Assembly: GCA_037903475.1 (NCBI GenBank)
Contig: JBAJFG010000604.1
Span: forward strand, 546,001-610,000
Origin: Ancylostoma caninum
Lineage: Eukaryota > Nematoda > Chromadorea > Rhabditida > Ancylostomatidae
Direction: 5' to 3'
DNA: 64,000 nt
Below, piece by piece: positions 13,059 through 25,800 of this stretch (within the stretch, counting starts at the first letter, position 1; every line of letters begins with the position of its first letter). The notes beneath the pieces were generated by a model. The model did no database searches and was not told where the DNA came from. It saw nothing but the letters and a program-made list of their open reading frames with translations. A program made the position numbers and the translations under genes.

Positions 13059-13572
13059 TCTACTGGGTTACCAACCGCAACAAAAGACTCGTTTAATTCT
13101 TCAGTTAGAGAAGTTTTATTGTTTATTGTTTACATGAAGCATCTTATGCTATCAGTTCCAAACTCACAGTTACAACTACAAATGTGCACAATTACATACT
13201 CGCCTTGGAAGTAATTATAATTTTTTATAGGTGCCAAGAATCCTAGTGAATGTTCGGAGATCACCAGGAATTGTTTCATTCTGCTCAGTGCTGAATAATT
13301 GGGACCTGCTCTATTAATGAAAAATTGTGAACTGGACTTATTTTAATCATTACATTCGTTCTTTGATCTTCTTGGCTAGTTGCGAAGTGGTCGCTCTAGT
13401 GTCGTTCCATACTTGGACAATAGTCACGGCAGAAGCATCCCGGAGCAGCTTCGCATCTCGTTCCTGCACCACTGACGAGTCATCCAAGTCGGTCAAATAA
13501 AGAGTCAGAGACTTGACCGAATTGTCAGGACTTGTGTCTTGCTGTTGGAAATCAGCCCCAGAGAGAACATAG

Positions 13573-13684
13573 AACAAAGCCACGCCCTATCTCTTCAGAC
13601 TAACGATGTCTGTGACTCGTAGTGGTGGTAGCACCTCTACGAGTCATAGGCATCGTTAGTCTGAAGAGATAGGGCGTGGCTTCA
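13573..13684. mobile_element. Compact near-perfect fold-back element
   Basis: Left arm gccacgccctatctcttcag at about 13578 pairs with ctgaagagatagggcgtggc ending at about 13681. The arms are about 45 bp with only one or two interruptions and a loop of about 12 bp. The whole unit is about 110 bp. The high arm identity suggests either a young insertion or a structured transcript; no product is evident. Confidence 0.7.
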
Positions 13685-16424
13685 CCTCAACTTCACTTAA
13701 CCTATGCCCAAATACAAGATAGTGTGGTAAACCGAGGGAGTCAAAACAACAAACAACATAACATAAAACATATATTTGGTGTAAGAGAGGCGCCTCGATG
13801 TGGCTACGTACGAGAGACGCCATACAACAAAGGGTGCAGACGGTTAAATAAGAGACATCAATACCGTATTAGGATGGTAAGAGGGCGGGGTCAAATGCTA
13901 TATGATAACTGGTGAAGAGTGACCGTTCCACGAGAGATTTGAATGCTAAATGCCAGCTCTTGGCATTAAATAAGATGTCAATGGTGTGCGAACGTCAGAT
14001 CAGAATGACAGATAGACGCGGGCAGTAATGTCATCTGAAGCTGACGGGAGGTCTACAGATCTAATTTGCTGAGAAAGTTTCTACCGCGTCGGCGAAGAAT
14101 CCAGAAATTGCTCGCATATCCGGCCAGTAATTCAAAACATAGATCTCGTCGCTGTTTGCTGTAGAAACAAAACTTAAACTCATGAGAAAAGTCTCTGAAC
14201 AAGAAACACGAAGTTTATCTGCTCGGAACTATGACTATGCATGGTTTCTCGTCTCTGAACATTAGGTTCCCGGGGGAACAAAGAGCTTCGGTATGAAGCA
14301 AGACTGTTATTGGGTTTTCTGAATACCACCGAGGCGAACGGTAGAAAGAGCGCATACATGCGCTGTACACACCTGGCACTAACAAAAGAAAGAGCTGCCA
14401 AACGCTCGGCCTTTGAGGATTCAAAATGGTTGATTCACCGTCCATGAACCGGTCTGAAAGAAGCCCCTCAAAAGCAAAAGTCCATCGGTTGCAAAAAAAG
14501 AGGGGTTCATGAAGCTACACTTTGAAAGTCTTTTAGCAAGGCAAGAGTTCATCCGACTTGAATTTTCAGATTTGCAGACAGAGGAGAAGCAAGCAAAAGT
14601 GCGAGGCAAGAGCAATGCTGCGGCTGGTGTTTTCACAGTTTTGCAAAAGATGAGTGTATGCCAAAACGCAATATTGTCCTCCGCATGTCCTGACATTTCT
14701 GTCTGAGTATCCGTGCCCACAGCCGAGGGACTACTCGAGGCATCCACAAATGCTTTTATCACAGTGCATTCCCAAGAGAAAGGGATGTTACAGAGTTCTA
14801 TCTACACCAACCACTATCAAACGTTGAATACATGCCTACCAAGGGCCTGTGGAAATTTTGGCACCCTTTCCGTCAAGAACTATGGACTGCTTTACCCTTC
14901 ACACCGATTTCATTGATTTTTGCCTAATTTTCTCCGGTAATCGCTGATGACATGTCTATTGTTGTTCGATAAGACATGTTTATTTTGTTGATACACTGAA
15001 CACAAATATATCTAAAGTTTCGTATAAAATTATAGGTTAAACAATTCATTTTACGTTGTTTTACGTTTCTGATCGGGGGATAGTAAGTACATGCCCTCTG
15101 AGGTTTTCTAATGCGCTGATCACAATTATGACAAAAATTTTACGGCAAAATATCGGTTCATTGACTGTTTATTAACTTTTTAATTCAAACTAGTTTTCAA
15201 CTCTCATTCAAGGGTGGGTCAGTGAGGAAATGTGCATTATGTGCATGAAACGTCCACCCAATTTCAAATAGTATGATCCCATAGCATGTAATGTCTCATG
15301 AAACGCATGGAAATCTAAATTGAAAAAGCGCAGAGACGAGCAACTCCACGCTGGTTTCGCGGACTTAGCAACTTTTTGCCATAGCTCTGGTCTTGAAGAC
15401 TAAACAACAGTATCACTACGAGTCTTCTCCCAGTGGTACGTACTTGCGGCAGGTTTCGACTTGTAAGTTAATATAGAGAAAATCTTTCTGATTGCAAAAG
15501 TGCGCAATTTTTGACGTTATGGAAAAGTATTAGAAAGCCTCAGCTCTCGATTTCCTCGAGCAACACTCGTTTCCTGGTCAGGCTACAGTTCGCATCCGTA
15601 ATCTGATCAGGCATAACCCGTAGCCTGGTCTGGAAACACCAAAGCCTGGAGTCCGTATAGGCAAAATCTGAAGTTTGAGTCAGTTCTGGTGTTGACCCGT
15701 AATTTCTCCAAGCAACATAAGGAAGTGCTGATTCAGCCGTAGCCTCTTAATAAACAGAGTCAATACCATCGTTCATGCCAGCTCGCACTGATTTTTTCAC
15801 CATAGAAAATCTTAAGAACGATTTCTGAGGTAAGACTCTGTTGCTGTTAAGGCACACACAGTGTTAAAAGTGCTGTATTCTGTGGCAGGAACCAAAAAAG
15901 ATGCTTTTGTGAGTAGGAAGTCCGCTCAAATTGTGAAAGAGACACTTTAGAGAATCAAACAATGAATGCCGTTTCTACAGAGAATATGACAATAAGAGAC
16001 TCAATAAACATTATTCTAAGAGAGATTTCCAGAGTGATTATGATTACAAAAATCGTATTATACGTTATTAAAGGAGAAAAATGGAGTGCAGGGCAACAAG
16101 TAGTGGGAAGATAGGCAGAGCTCACTGCTCTGTGATGTCTGACCTCGGCGGGTTCTCGGTTTACCTGCCATGTTCCTCCGCACCCATCCGAGGCTCTTAT
16201 CAAAGTTCGGGGGTATGTCGCACGCTCCGACTACATCCTCCGTAAGTCCCGATGGTTTTTCGGGCTTAGATCGCACCCCTCGACTACCTCGTCCGCATAT
16301 CCCGAAGCAGGCTGTCACCGCATGACCAATGACCTTCCTTAGGCCTAGGGCATACTTCACAGCGACACCGTCGCGGTGAAGAAAATGAATGAAAATGATG
16401 AGAACAAAATGTCACTCGGAACTT
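13685..16424. other. No supported gene; one dispersed 36-bp repeat
   Basis: The only notable item is a 36-bp word at about 14679 (cctccgcatgtcctgacatt and flanks) that recurs almost unchanged at about 17803, just upstream of the integrase relic. It may mark a shared element edge. Otherwise short open frames without motifs. Confidence 0.4.
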
Positions 16425-16680
16425 TCGTACCACAGTGGGCCCACCGTTATCCCATGGTTAATGTTCGGCACGTCAACCATGGGCAAACAGTGGGGCCACC
16501 GCGGGCTATTCGTGGGGCCACCCTGGGTTAACTGGGGGATTCATGATGAGGAACTGTGGGATTTCCGTGAAGAAACTGGGGTATTTCCAGGAATTTTCCA
16601 AGGTTTAATCGGGGTATTTCCGAGGGTTAATCAGGGCACTTCCAGGGGTTAATCGGGGTAATTCAACGAGTTAGGCGGGG
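16425..16680 (+). repeat. G-rich internally repetitive element, copy 2
   Basis: Starts ggaactttcgtaccacagtg, followed by gggcccaccgttatcccatgg and degenerate units such as ttaatcggggtatttccgag. The layout is the same as the copy near 10743. No coding function. Confidence 0.6.
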
Positions 16681-17329
16681 GTCATCATGCTCTTCCGCAC
16701 AGATTCTCATCGTGTCCTGATTGCCTTTTTCTGGATAGACACCACATAACAGCATAGTGATTTATTTCCAACATATTGGCATTTAAAAAAACAGTACAAT
16801 CATGACTACAACAGAACAACAATGTTTCGCGAGTGGAGCGAAACCAAGGACTTTGCATTACTGTGTGGCCTGAATATGAGCAGGATTTTCATCCACTTGG
16901 AACGATTATTTCGGAGGTTATCTACTCACGTATTTGGACAGTCCTTCTTCCTCGCGAAGAAGTCAGAAGGAATGTACGATATTTGAGCATTCACGAGTGT
17001 CGAAAGTGTCGACTCAATTACTCCTCTTCTAACAATTAGTTACGATACGTGCCTACTGACTACGGCAAAGAATACCTAAAAGAGCTAGTACTGAAGTAAG
17101 CACTGAAACGAAATCCTCAATTCATCAAGGAGAGTTCGCATCATACTTTTGCTACAATCGTTTACGCCGTTGGCCGTGCCGGAGTCCCAGAGTTAGTAGA
17201 AGTCCAGAGGAACACACCACAAGCGGGAGCGGAATCGGATGAATGGATTGGAACTAGCAAACACAATAAATGGTGATGTTTTCATCAAATACCTATGTCA
17301 TTCTGCAAACACACTCCCGCTGGGCCGGT

Positions 17330-17668
17330 CTTTAGATGAGGTAAAGGTGGGCGAATGGTGGGCCTTTGGTGGTTAAACGGGGAGTAAGGCGGAGTTGGGA
17401 TAGGTGGGATAACGGTGGGCAAAGGGTGGGCAAACGGAGGTTCCACCATGGATTCTCAGAGCACGGTGGGCCCACCGTGGGGAAAAGGTGGGCGCACCGT
17501 GGGACTAATGACAATGGTGGGCTAACGGTGGGATAAGTGGGGGCGGATATCTTAATCGGGGGATATCTGGGGGATAAGTGGAGGGTAACGGTGGGCCCAC
17601 TGTCGGTTGGGGGCCCACCGTGGGATAACGGTGGGCCCACCGTGGTACGAAAGTTCAGAGTACGAGTC
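17330..17668 (-). repeat. G-rich internally repetitive element, copy 3 (inverted)
   Basis: Multiple near-tandem ggtgggcccaccgtgggataa units end with cgtggtacgaaagttcagag, the reverse complement of the start of copies 1 and 2. With copy 2 it forms a pair of inverted ends about 1.24 kb apart, so the two could be termini of one larger element or two separate insertions. The palindrome ggtgggcccacc is the core unit. Confidence 0.6.
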
Positions 17669-17841
17669 CTCATATCTTATCACACAGTTTGCATGGAATA
17701 CCGTGCTGGCATAGGAGCCACTGTGAGTAAACTTGTGGTGGTGAACGGTCGCAACGAGTGTCGCTATGTAGTATGCGCTAGGCCTTGAGAAATGAGGGCT
17801 ATCGTCCTCCGTATGTCCTGACATTTTTGTCTGAGAAATGC

Positions 17842-18530
17842 GCTGCGGCTTATCCAGTTGCTGATAAAAGCGCTAAAACCATTGCAAAGGTACTTTTCCA
17901 CCGATAGGTTGCAGAAGGATGCCGGTATCCTAAGGCCATAATCTCAGATAAAGGTGGTGAATTTGAAAAGGTAATGAATGAACTAACAGCGTTTATGAAA
18001 AGCGACCACAAATTCACGAAGGGATATAACCCCAGAGAAAATGAAATCACGGAGAGATTAAATGGAAAAATTGTGGCAATGCTTCGGCGATCAACGGTAG
18101 TGCCAGTCGAGTGGGATGAACGCCTCCCATTCTGCATGATGGCTTACAACATCACCCCACATCGCTCCACAGGCGAAAGTCCATACTTCATACTACACGG
18201 CGTTGATCCATTGTTTCCTTCCCGAACGGCGGCGTCACTTGGTATTCGATGGATAAATCTCTGGAGGAATATGAAACAGCGATTTTACAATCTTCAGCAG
18301 AGGTACATGATCGTGTGAAAGAACACAATGAACGCACACGGGCGCAAATGAAGAAGGAATATGACGCTAAGCACGGTGTGGATCCGAAAAGACACCCAAG
18401 ACACCATCCGGAAAGACACCCCACTTCTACTTCCACTTCTATCGTGGAGCGGATACAGCTCAACAGGCATCATATATCAACGATATCGAGAGAGAAGCAA
18501 ATACTGCTGAAGGGACGGTGAAGAAATTGA
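17842..18530 (+). pseudogene. LTR-retroelement integrase fragment, broken
   Basis: The plus strand encodes part of a DDE integrase core: ISDKGGEF (second catalytic Asp context) followed by the stretch KGYNPRENEITERLNGKI, which carries the catalytic Glu in an N-x2-E setting, then a PHRSTGESPYFILHG box. An in-frame stop lies at about 17897 (HR* before VAEG), and the frame shifts near 18230-18250, after which a basic tail (HNERTRAQMKKEYDAKHG) continues. No RT or LTRs adjoin it. It is a dead fragment, probably of a Ty3/gypsy- or BEL-type element; the family assignment is inference. Confidence 0.7.
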
Positions 18531-19130
18531 TTCCCGCCTCAGAGAGGTTAATTTTAGCCTGGATGATGCCCCTTCCCTCAATATAAAGATTTGAAAACAA
18601 CGAGACGTCTATCCGCTAGGTTTTGCTATAGATGTAAAGAAGAGCAACTATGTAAGAATGTTTATTTCAGCAATATCTAAGTTCAACTAATTGAGCGCAA
18701 AAAGATATCCAGTGCCCCTGAAAAAAATCACGAACTTATTGCCCAACCCATTATTTAGGTCGTGGGTACCGATCAACAATCGAAAGTCCTGGAACTTTCA
18801 AAAAGTCGGCTCAAGATTTTCCTACCACCTTGATAGTTGCAAAATGAAAAGTTAATCGACTACTACTTTTCCAGGGCGGTGATTCTGTCATACTATTTTG
18901 CGCACTTTTCTAGCGAAAGCTTGCAAACTAGTGCGTCAAAACTTTGCTTGCAAGTTAGTTAGTGTCGGAAAACCTTTATTTGTAATTTGCTCAATTGGTT
19001 CTGAGTCTGCGGTCAAAATCTCATCAGCTTATTTTTTGAAAAAGGCACTGAAATTTTCCAGAGTTCCGGCCTGGATCCGCCACGATTAACGGCTGAGGAA
19101 GGCGACACAATTGTAAGGCATCAATGCGTA
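18531..19130. other. No supported gene
   Basis: AT-rich spacer with no motif, RNA gene or clear repeat. Confidence 0.35.
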
Positions 19131-19274
19131 CAGTCCTTCTCAAAAATACTTGCCTCACGCTTCGCTGCCCATCTGCTAAACCGCGCCGCATCAGCTATGC
19201 ATTATCATGCGTGGTGTAACGTGGCTAAGCTGACGGGCGGTTCAGCGTGAGGCAAGAATTTTTGAGAAAGACTG
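19131..19274. mobile_element. Fold-back MITE
   Basis: cagtccttctcaaaaatact at 19131 pairs with the reverse complement of the right end at 19244-19274, which reads cagtctttctcaaaaattct. Arms are about 31 bp with few mismatches; the interior is GC-richer. Non-coding. Confidence 0.6.
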
Positions 19275-19898
19275 CTCAGACAATAATAGCCCGCGTGCCA
19301 TGGACGTCAAGCGTGCGATCGGACACCATTCACGCCGATGGCACGCTGATAGTACATATGTGATAGTATGAGTACGAGGGCCGCACGCTTGCCTAATCGA
19401 GAAGTTTCCATGTTGGTACTGCGCGATCGGCGTGCTTCAAATCAGCGGGCGGCGTTCATTCAGCATGCCATCGGCGTGACCGGTGTCCGATGGCACGCAT
19501 TTATTTTCTGAGTGTAGTTAGAAGCTGCATAGAAAATACGCTCTCGGCTCTATTGCGTGTCCCGAACGAACACATCTGCGCGCCGCTGCATGCGCCGGAC
19601 AGTCGTTTGTTGTCGGAATGTCTTGAGCTCCCTGACCTTCACGGAGCACGACGTCACTGCTTATTGACAGTTGTCCACTGGATGTACCATCCATTGCTTT
19701 TTAATCATCGTCGTGGACTAGATTAATGTTTGCATTTCTCTTCGTAGTTTACTTATGTCCTGTGGAGAATTCCCATTTTGCGTGATAGTTGTCTCATTGG
19801 TTTGTTTTATGCTAGCACTATTTCCTGCTTTGAAATACACATCACAATCATCATTTTGAGTAGCTAGAATCGCTTCAGATTGTCGACGCGATCACCGG

Positions 19899-22800
19899 AT
19901 GACGGATACAATATATACTGAGGGCTGGCTCATTCGATCGAGAGATCGTGGTGTGCACTTCCCGCCTTTCAAGGTATATTGTCGCTTGGGTTTTTTTTTT
20001 ACTTGATTTATCTAACAATCAACAATTTTCAAGTCCAAATGGGTTCGACGATATTTTGTCCTACGGATCTTGGATAGGAACCTTGGCACCTATGTTCTTG
20101 ACGAGTTTCGCAAAGATGACAAAAGAAGACTGAGGAAATCCTTAGATTTAACTCGATGTGTGCAGGTAGGTGTGTTCTTTTACAGCTATGAACTGTACTG
20201 TTGTGCTTCAGGGGCCCACTATCGATCCCAAGTTCGAAAAAATAGATTTTCCTGAAAATTTTATTTAGTGGGGTGGTCGAGGGTGCTGATCACGAATATC
20301 GTACTCGTTTTACATTTAGTATCAATTTTATCGGTTTTTCCAAGGTTTCCTTCATCTCTCAGATCTCTCAAAAATCAAAAATTGCACGAAGAGTTTCGAA
20401 GGTGCTAATCACGATTATAATAGCTGTTTTGCATTATAGTCTCGATTTCACTGACTTCTTCAAATTTGTTTCTGTGATGCTGTAAAGTTTCGGTTCTTTT
20501 TCCCAAAGTTTTCGGCACTGAATCGCCTTCTTCTTTGCAAGATGCTCATCGCATTTGTGATCGGCACCTTCAAAAGCCCGTATGCAAGTTTCCAGAGAGG
20601 TCCAAGGGGAGGGGGAACGCTTGCTTTAAATGGATGAAATCAATGAAATCGATATTGTCATGTAAAACGAATACGATATTCGTGATCGGTGTCAGCAGCT
20701 ACCAATGTATGCATGTTTTCGAACAAATTCACATATTCCCAACTTAGCGATCGGCAGTGGGACCGCAGAAGTACAGCAGTACTATTTGAACTTTGTTATC
20801 TATACATGCGAACAATTTTACTTGAACGGCTCGGACACAGACACAGGAGATTCTGCCTATTTTTCGATGCTTTCGAAGTCTATGAGACGCTATAGACAGC
20901 TTTAGTAGTGACAAATACGTATCAAACAGATTTCAGTTCGTAGTAGCAACTAGTATGTAATTCAGAACAAATTAATTCTTTTTAAATTTCAGATTGATTC
21001 TCACCTACAGTTGGCGGACTCTTCTTGTTCAACAACATCGAGATTTGGTGGCTTCCAGTGGATATTCTCTTTGTATTTCACCAAAGGTGGTTCATCTAAC
21101 AAAAAGACGCCACTCTATTTTGTATCAGAGTCCGAAGAGGTAAGCGGCGGACTTTATTGTTTTTTTTTTCACTTTAATTTGCCTTTTTGGTGCAACATTG
21201 GTTATAATTCATTGCTTCTTTTCACATTCTGTCTTTTAGTAGTATTTCTTGCCCTAGTGTTACTTCTTTGTGTTCAACAGTTTAATATTTTTCTGTTATG
21301 TGCAGTAATGACTTTTGCAGAGGATGAAAGACTGGGTGTACAACCTTTGTCGTGCATGTCGCTTAGAGAAAGAAACCGACGAAGATAACAACCCTTACAT
21401 GCAGCAACAACTCACGAATGTTGAAGGTGACCTTTGTTCAGTTACTCTTTCTTTGCCCCTGTATGATCGCATATCGTATGCGACGGTGCTTCTGTAGTTC
21501 ATTTATCAACTTAGTACATCAGCAAAGAATGTAAAATCTCATTCATGCGAGTCCTCTAATATCGAAGTGAAGGATTATTAATTGAAAACTGATGAACCAA
21601 TACGGGGGGGGGGTATTTCGCATTTCTCTGTGAGATAACAAACTAACTGTAGGAAATGCCACTACGGGACGTGAGACGTGGATATGAGGCAGAAGATGTC
21701 GGGAAGAGAGATAAAATCTTGCCGAGAAGCATAAAGTTAAGCACGCAGCATGTAGTCGTAAAAAACGCTGGGAAAATGAACGATTATTTCTTCGTATGCT
21801 ATCAATGTTGACGAAAAGAATGGTCTAGTGACGAGCCTAAATCGAATGCTATATCTGGTACCCACTGGTGAACGAGGAACGGCATATGTTGCACAAAATG
21901 CTAGAAAAGCTGTCATTTGCAAAGAAGTGTTAGGGTGAAAGGGGCATGATGTTGGAGCCGTGGAGATGTATGACTCCTAGTCAAAGGCGGGTATTGGAGC
22001 GATATGGCTAATCTAAGAAGATTGTGGATCATTAAAAAAAACGCTTCTGAGTTTATTTATTTATTTATTTATTTATTTATTACATGGTATATCCATGTGA
22101 TTACAATGTACAGGTTCGAACACAAGTATAGGTATTAGTAGTACAGTACAAGTAATCTAGTCGACAGTCGATATTTAAGTACATATATGTTAACATTAAA
22201 CACTACAATTCGGTGAGCAGTAAACATCATATATTCGAGCTAGATGTCCAGGTACTCGCCAACTGCCTTTTTGTATAGAGAAAATTTCACTGGCACACTT
22301 TTGTTTTTGGTGAACTTCAAATATTCAGAAAGTTTCAGAGTTCAACTTTTATGCATTAAATCTTCCTGTTATTTTTGATAATCTGCTTTTGGTTTAGTAA
22401 CCCCTTGTCATCGGTCCACTTTGCCCTCATCCGTGGCAGGATTATCGATATACTCTGATCGATCATCGGAGAGCATGCTCGACACACCAAGAAGTGAAGT
22501 TAGCAGAGATTTTGAGGTACGGTCTCATTCTCTGTCGTTGTCATCTCTCCACTACACTACTATTTTCGTTAATCTTCTTGTTTTTTCTATTTTCTTTTAG
22601 CATCATTTCGATTAGCTTTACAACGGATACGTACTTCCCTTTTTTAGACGCATTCACGCATTTCATTGTTCTTTAATTCCAAGCATTCGTGATTGATCTC
22701 ACGTTATCTTGTTAATCTCCATTTTCAGTAATGATAGATTATGATTACACTTCAAGAGTTTAATTATAGCTGGTCTTCATCTCTGAAACGAGGGAACATT

Positions 22801-25800
22801 TAGGTGATGCACTGTCAGTAGTAATTCTCTAACGTGTTTGACCTCAGCATGTTGCTTGCTGTTTTTAGAATGCTAAGCCCTTTTGGACGAAATTTGTAGT
22901 TAGCTTTTTTGATAGCATTCTTCCCATATATCATGACTGCTTAATGTCACCTAAGTGTTGCAGTGTTCAACACATTAACCGCAGCGTATGTACATTTCAT
23001 CTTTGCCTTTAACTCCTAGTGGGTTGAAATGATGACTCCTAGTAACGCATCAGTTTGCGACGCTGTTTTCTTTTTATTCAATTCGAAAATCGTGTTGCTT
23101 CTTTTCTTAAACGGCAGTTAGGGTAGCAGCGCAGTTGGTGCGGGGAACACTGTTCACATTTCATTGTTTTGGATAGTGCAGGCTTACAAGATGGAAAGTA
23201 TTGCTTAATTCATACAAATACATCAAAGGTGTCAACGTCGCGCTCTCCTCGTGGAGAAGATGAACTACATGACTTCGAATTTGTCTACAACCCGAAGCGT
23301 GTATCCCGTTTCAACTCGCGTCTGTGTATGACGTCATTAACTACTGGATATATGACGGGATCCATTTCGAACCCAGCTACTCCGTCCGATGCAAACGTCT
23401 CTTTGAACGCTCCCAACGCAGTTCCTAGTAGCTCAACATCAAATCCCACTCTCCAAGCTGAAGACTCGGCTCCGTCTAAGGATGGTCTACACAGATGCTC
23501 ACTTATGCGACATTCATTCTCGCAGAATTTCAGTGAAGTGAGTAGTGACAACTTCTCATTGTGAGCGGCTGGGGTAAAAAGTGTGATCGCAGATTATTGG
23601 TTTGCGTCCGTTCAAGTTACACCTGAAGCGCGAAATGAATGCTGTGCCTACAGCACTTGTAACTCCTGAAGAAGAAAAAGTTAAAGAAGACGTGAGCTGG
23701 TCGTTGTGTTGTCGAAGTAAAAGTGTTTGATAGAACTTATTAGCGGAGAATACTGTTAACACCAAATAGCATGCTTGTGTGGTTCGTTTTTAACGGCTTC
23801 ATCGTAGTGGCGAAGTGGCTAGCTCTATTTTTCCAATTCCAGAGAATGAAGCGACCGAGCTCTCACGCTAGAAACCTGCGAACTCATCAGCATAGTGCTC
23901 AACGACACCCTCCTGTAGTAGTAAGGAAGAGCAGCCTGCAGCGAAGGCATCGCAGAACAGGTAGTGTTCCTCACACTCGCAACCCGATTGCTTTTATATT
24001 GAGTTTTTTCTTCTGATCACAAAATCTATTTGCTCTTTATCCAAGTACCGTTGTTGGGTACAATTACTGTTCGGCATGTTCGAATGTGAGTGATTTTGCG
24101 GAATAAGCGATTCAGGGAGTTTTCTAGATTCGGTGGAAGGACCTCGTGCCTCGTCATCAGCATCTGCATGTTCGTCGGTGACCTCTGATCGTCAAAGCGA
24201 AGATGGAGATGACGATTCCACCAGCTGCATTTCTCAACTCAGTAATCTCTCGTGTGGACCACCGGTACCTCCAAGGCATGCACTTTGTTACATATCTGCT
24301 TCCTTTCTAACCATTTCTTAGTTCATTCATTGTGAAACAAACGAAGAAACAAAGCTGTTCTCAGTTTCGTCATGTGGGGCTGATTTAGGACACGGCTAGC
24401 TCCGCAGTATTCATCCGCTTCGTCTTCTACAGGTGTTCCCGTTAAAAGGCTGGTGAGCTTCTTTGGTCGAATATGCAGTTTTGTTTTTCATATCAAATGC
24501 TTGACAGGTTGCAATCCATTTTTTTGTTTCCAGACCTTTTTGATCATTTTCTCCTTTTCACATCTGTTAACGACGCGGTTTTCTCACTTTTTTCATACTT
24601 CTTCAGATAGTGGGAGTTGATACTATTGAAAAGTTGTACCTATTCTTCTTTATATCTTCTCTATAGCGAAGGAAACTTCGTGAACTTAATTATTATGGTA
24701 ATCGGAGTGTGCGCTAGCTTTTCCATCTAAATTGTTGTGTTGCTAAATTACTCTTCCCAAGCATTTGATACCATCTGCTCAGGCAGTTCGTAGCGACTTT
24801 ACTGATATACGAATTGTTAGAGACTATCAGGTTTTGATCACTAGAGAAAAGTGAAAAGACTGCCGAAAAAAAAACTTTGGAGTTTCCTTCCATTGTTTTA
24901 ATTGTTAAAGAAAGTAAAGCTGCCCTCGAACACTATCGTAGACCAAATGTGGAATTCTGAATATTTTTGGTGTGTCACCTGGTTACATCGATGCAACAGT
25001 CGACCACTTGAAAATGGTCTCGAACATTGGTAACTGAACAAAGTGGTGACTTCTTATGGATTAATCGCTTGCCCTCTTCTTCATATCTTTAATCGGAGGT
25101 CGTGCTTGTGATCGCCCCATAGGTCAGATTTTGCGCTATCAGGCTACCACTTGATTTGGTCTTCAACTTTTTTGCCCGAGAAAAAGTCCAAGAAGTGCGA
25201 CGGGATCAACGTTTGGATGAGCTGCTATTTCAATTCACAGCGCAGCAAAATCTCACAACAAAGCCCTGAGTTTCTGTGTGGAAGATGTTAAAAGATCAAT
25301 GTTACCAATTCTGGACAAACTTCGTATTGAAGTGTTATTGTCGTTTTTTCAGGAAAGATTCTGTTCCAAGTAATAAACTCGCATTCCCAATTAGTCACGC
25401 TACTATTCGCGGTGGAGAGATCTTAGCGACTCCGTAGTTCATTGACAGAATGAAAATAATCCCGATCGACGCCATGACACGACGTAGAATAGAACCGAGT
25501 AGAGTGCTTATGAATCTATCACAGCAGGGCCGGATATGGGTGAGGAGCTTGCTCTACCACATGCAACTTCCACACTTGCCAGCAATTCTATTATACTATT
25601 TCAATTAAATGTGGTCATTGATGTTGTGAGGAATGTTTCTTATGAAGGGGAATGCTTTCTGACTTCCATTCCTCCAATCTGACGGTTTCTTATCAAGCAA
25701 GCTCTCCAATATGCGTTCCTGCTTAAATATTATGATTGGCTCATGTGAAGTAATGCTTCATACGAATCTACCATATTGGTAACCTTTACCTATCCAGGAT

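Noticed and set aside
17332..17673. Pro-rich 113-codon minus-strand open frame
   Set aside because: It is the translation of the ggtgggcccacc repeat array and not a conserved protein.
24389..24432. Small exon in the SOC-1-like gene
   Set aside because: It has splice-like borders but its 44-nt length would break the frame between the exons ending at 24264 and starting at 25798, which join correctly without it.
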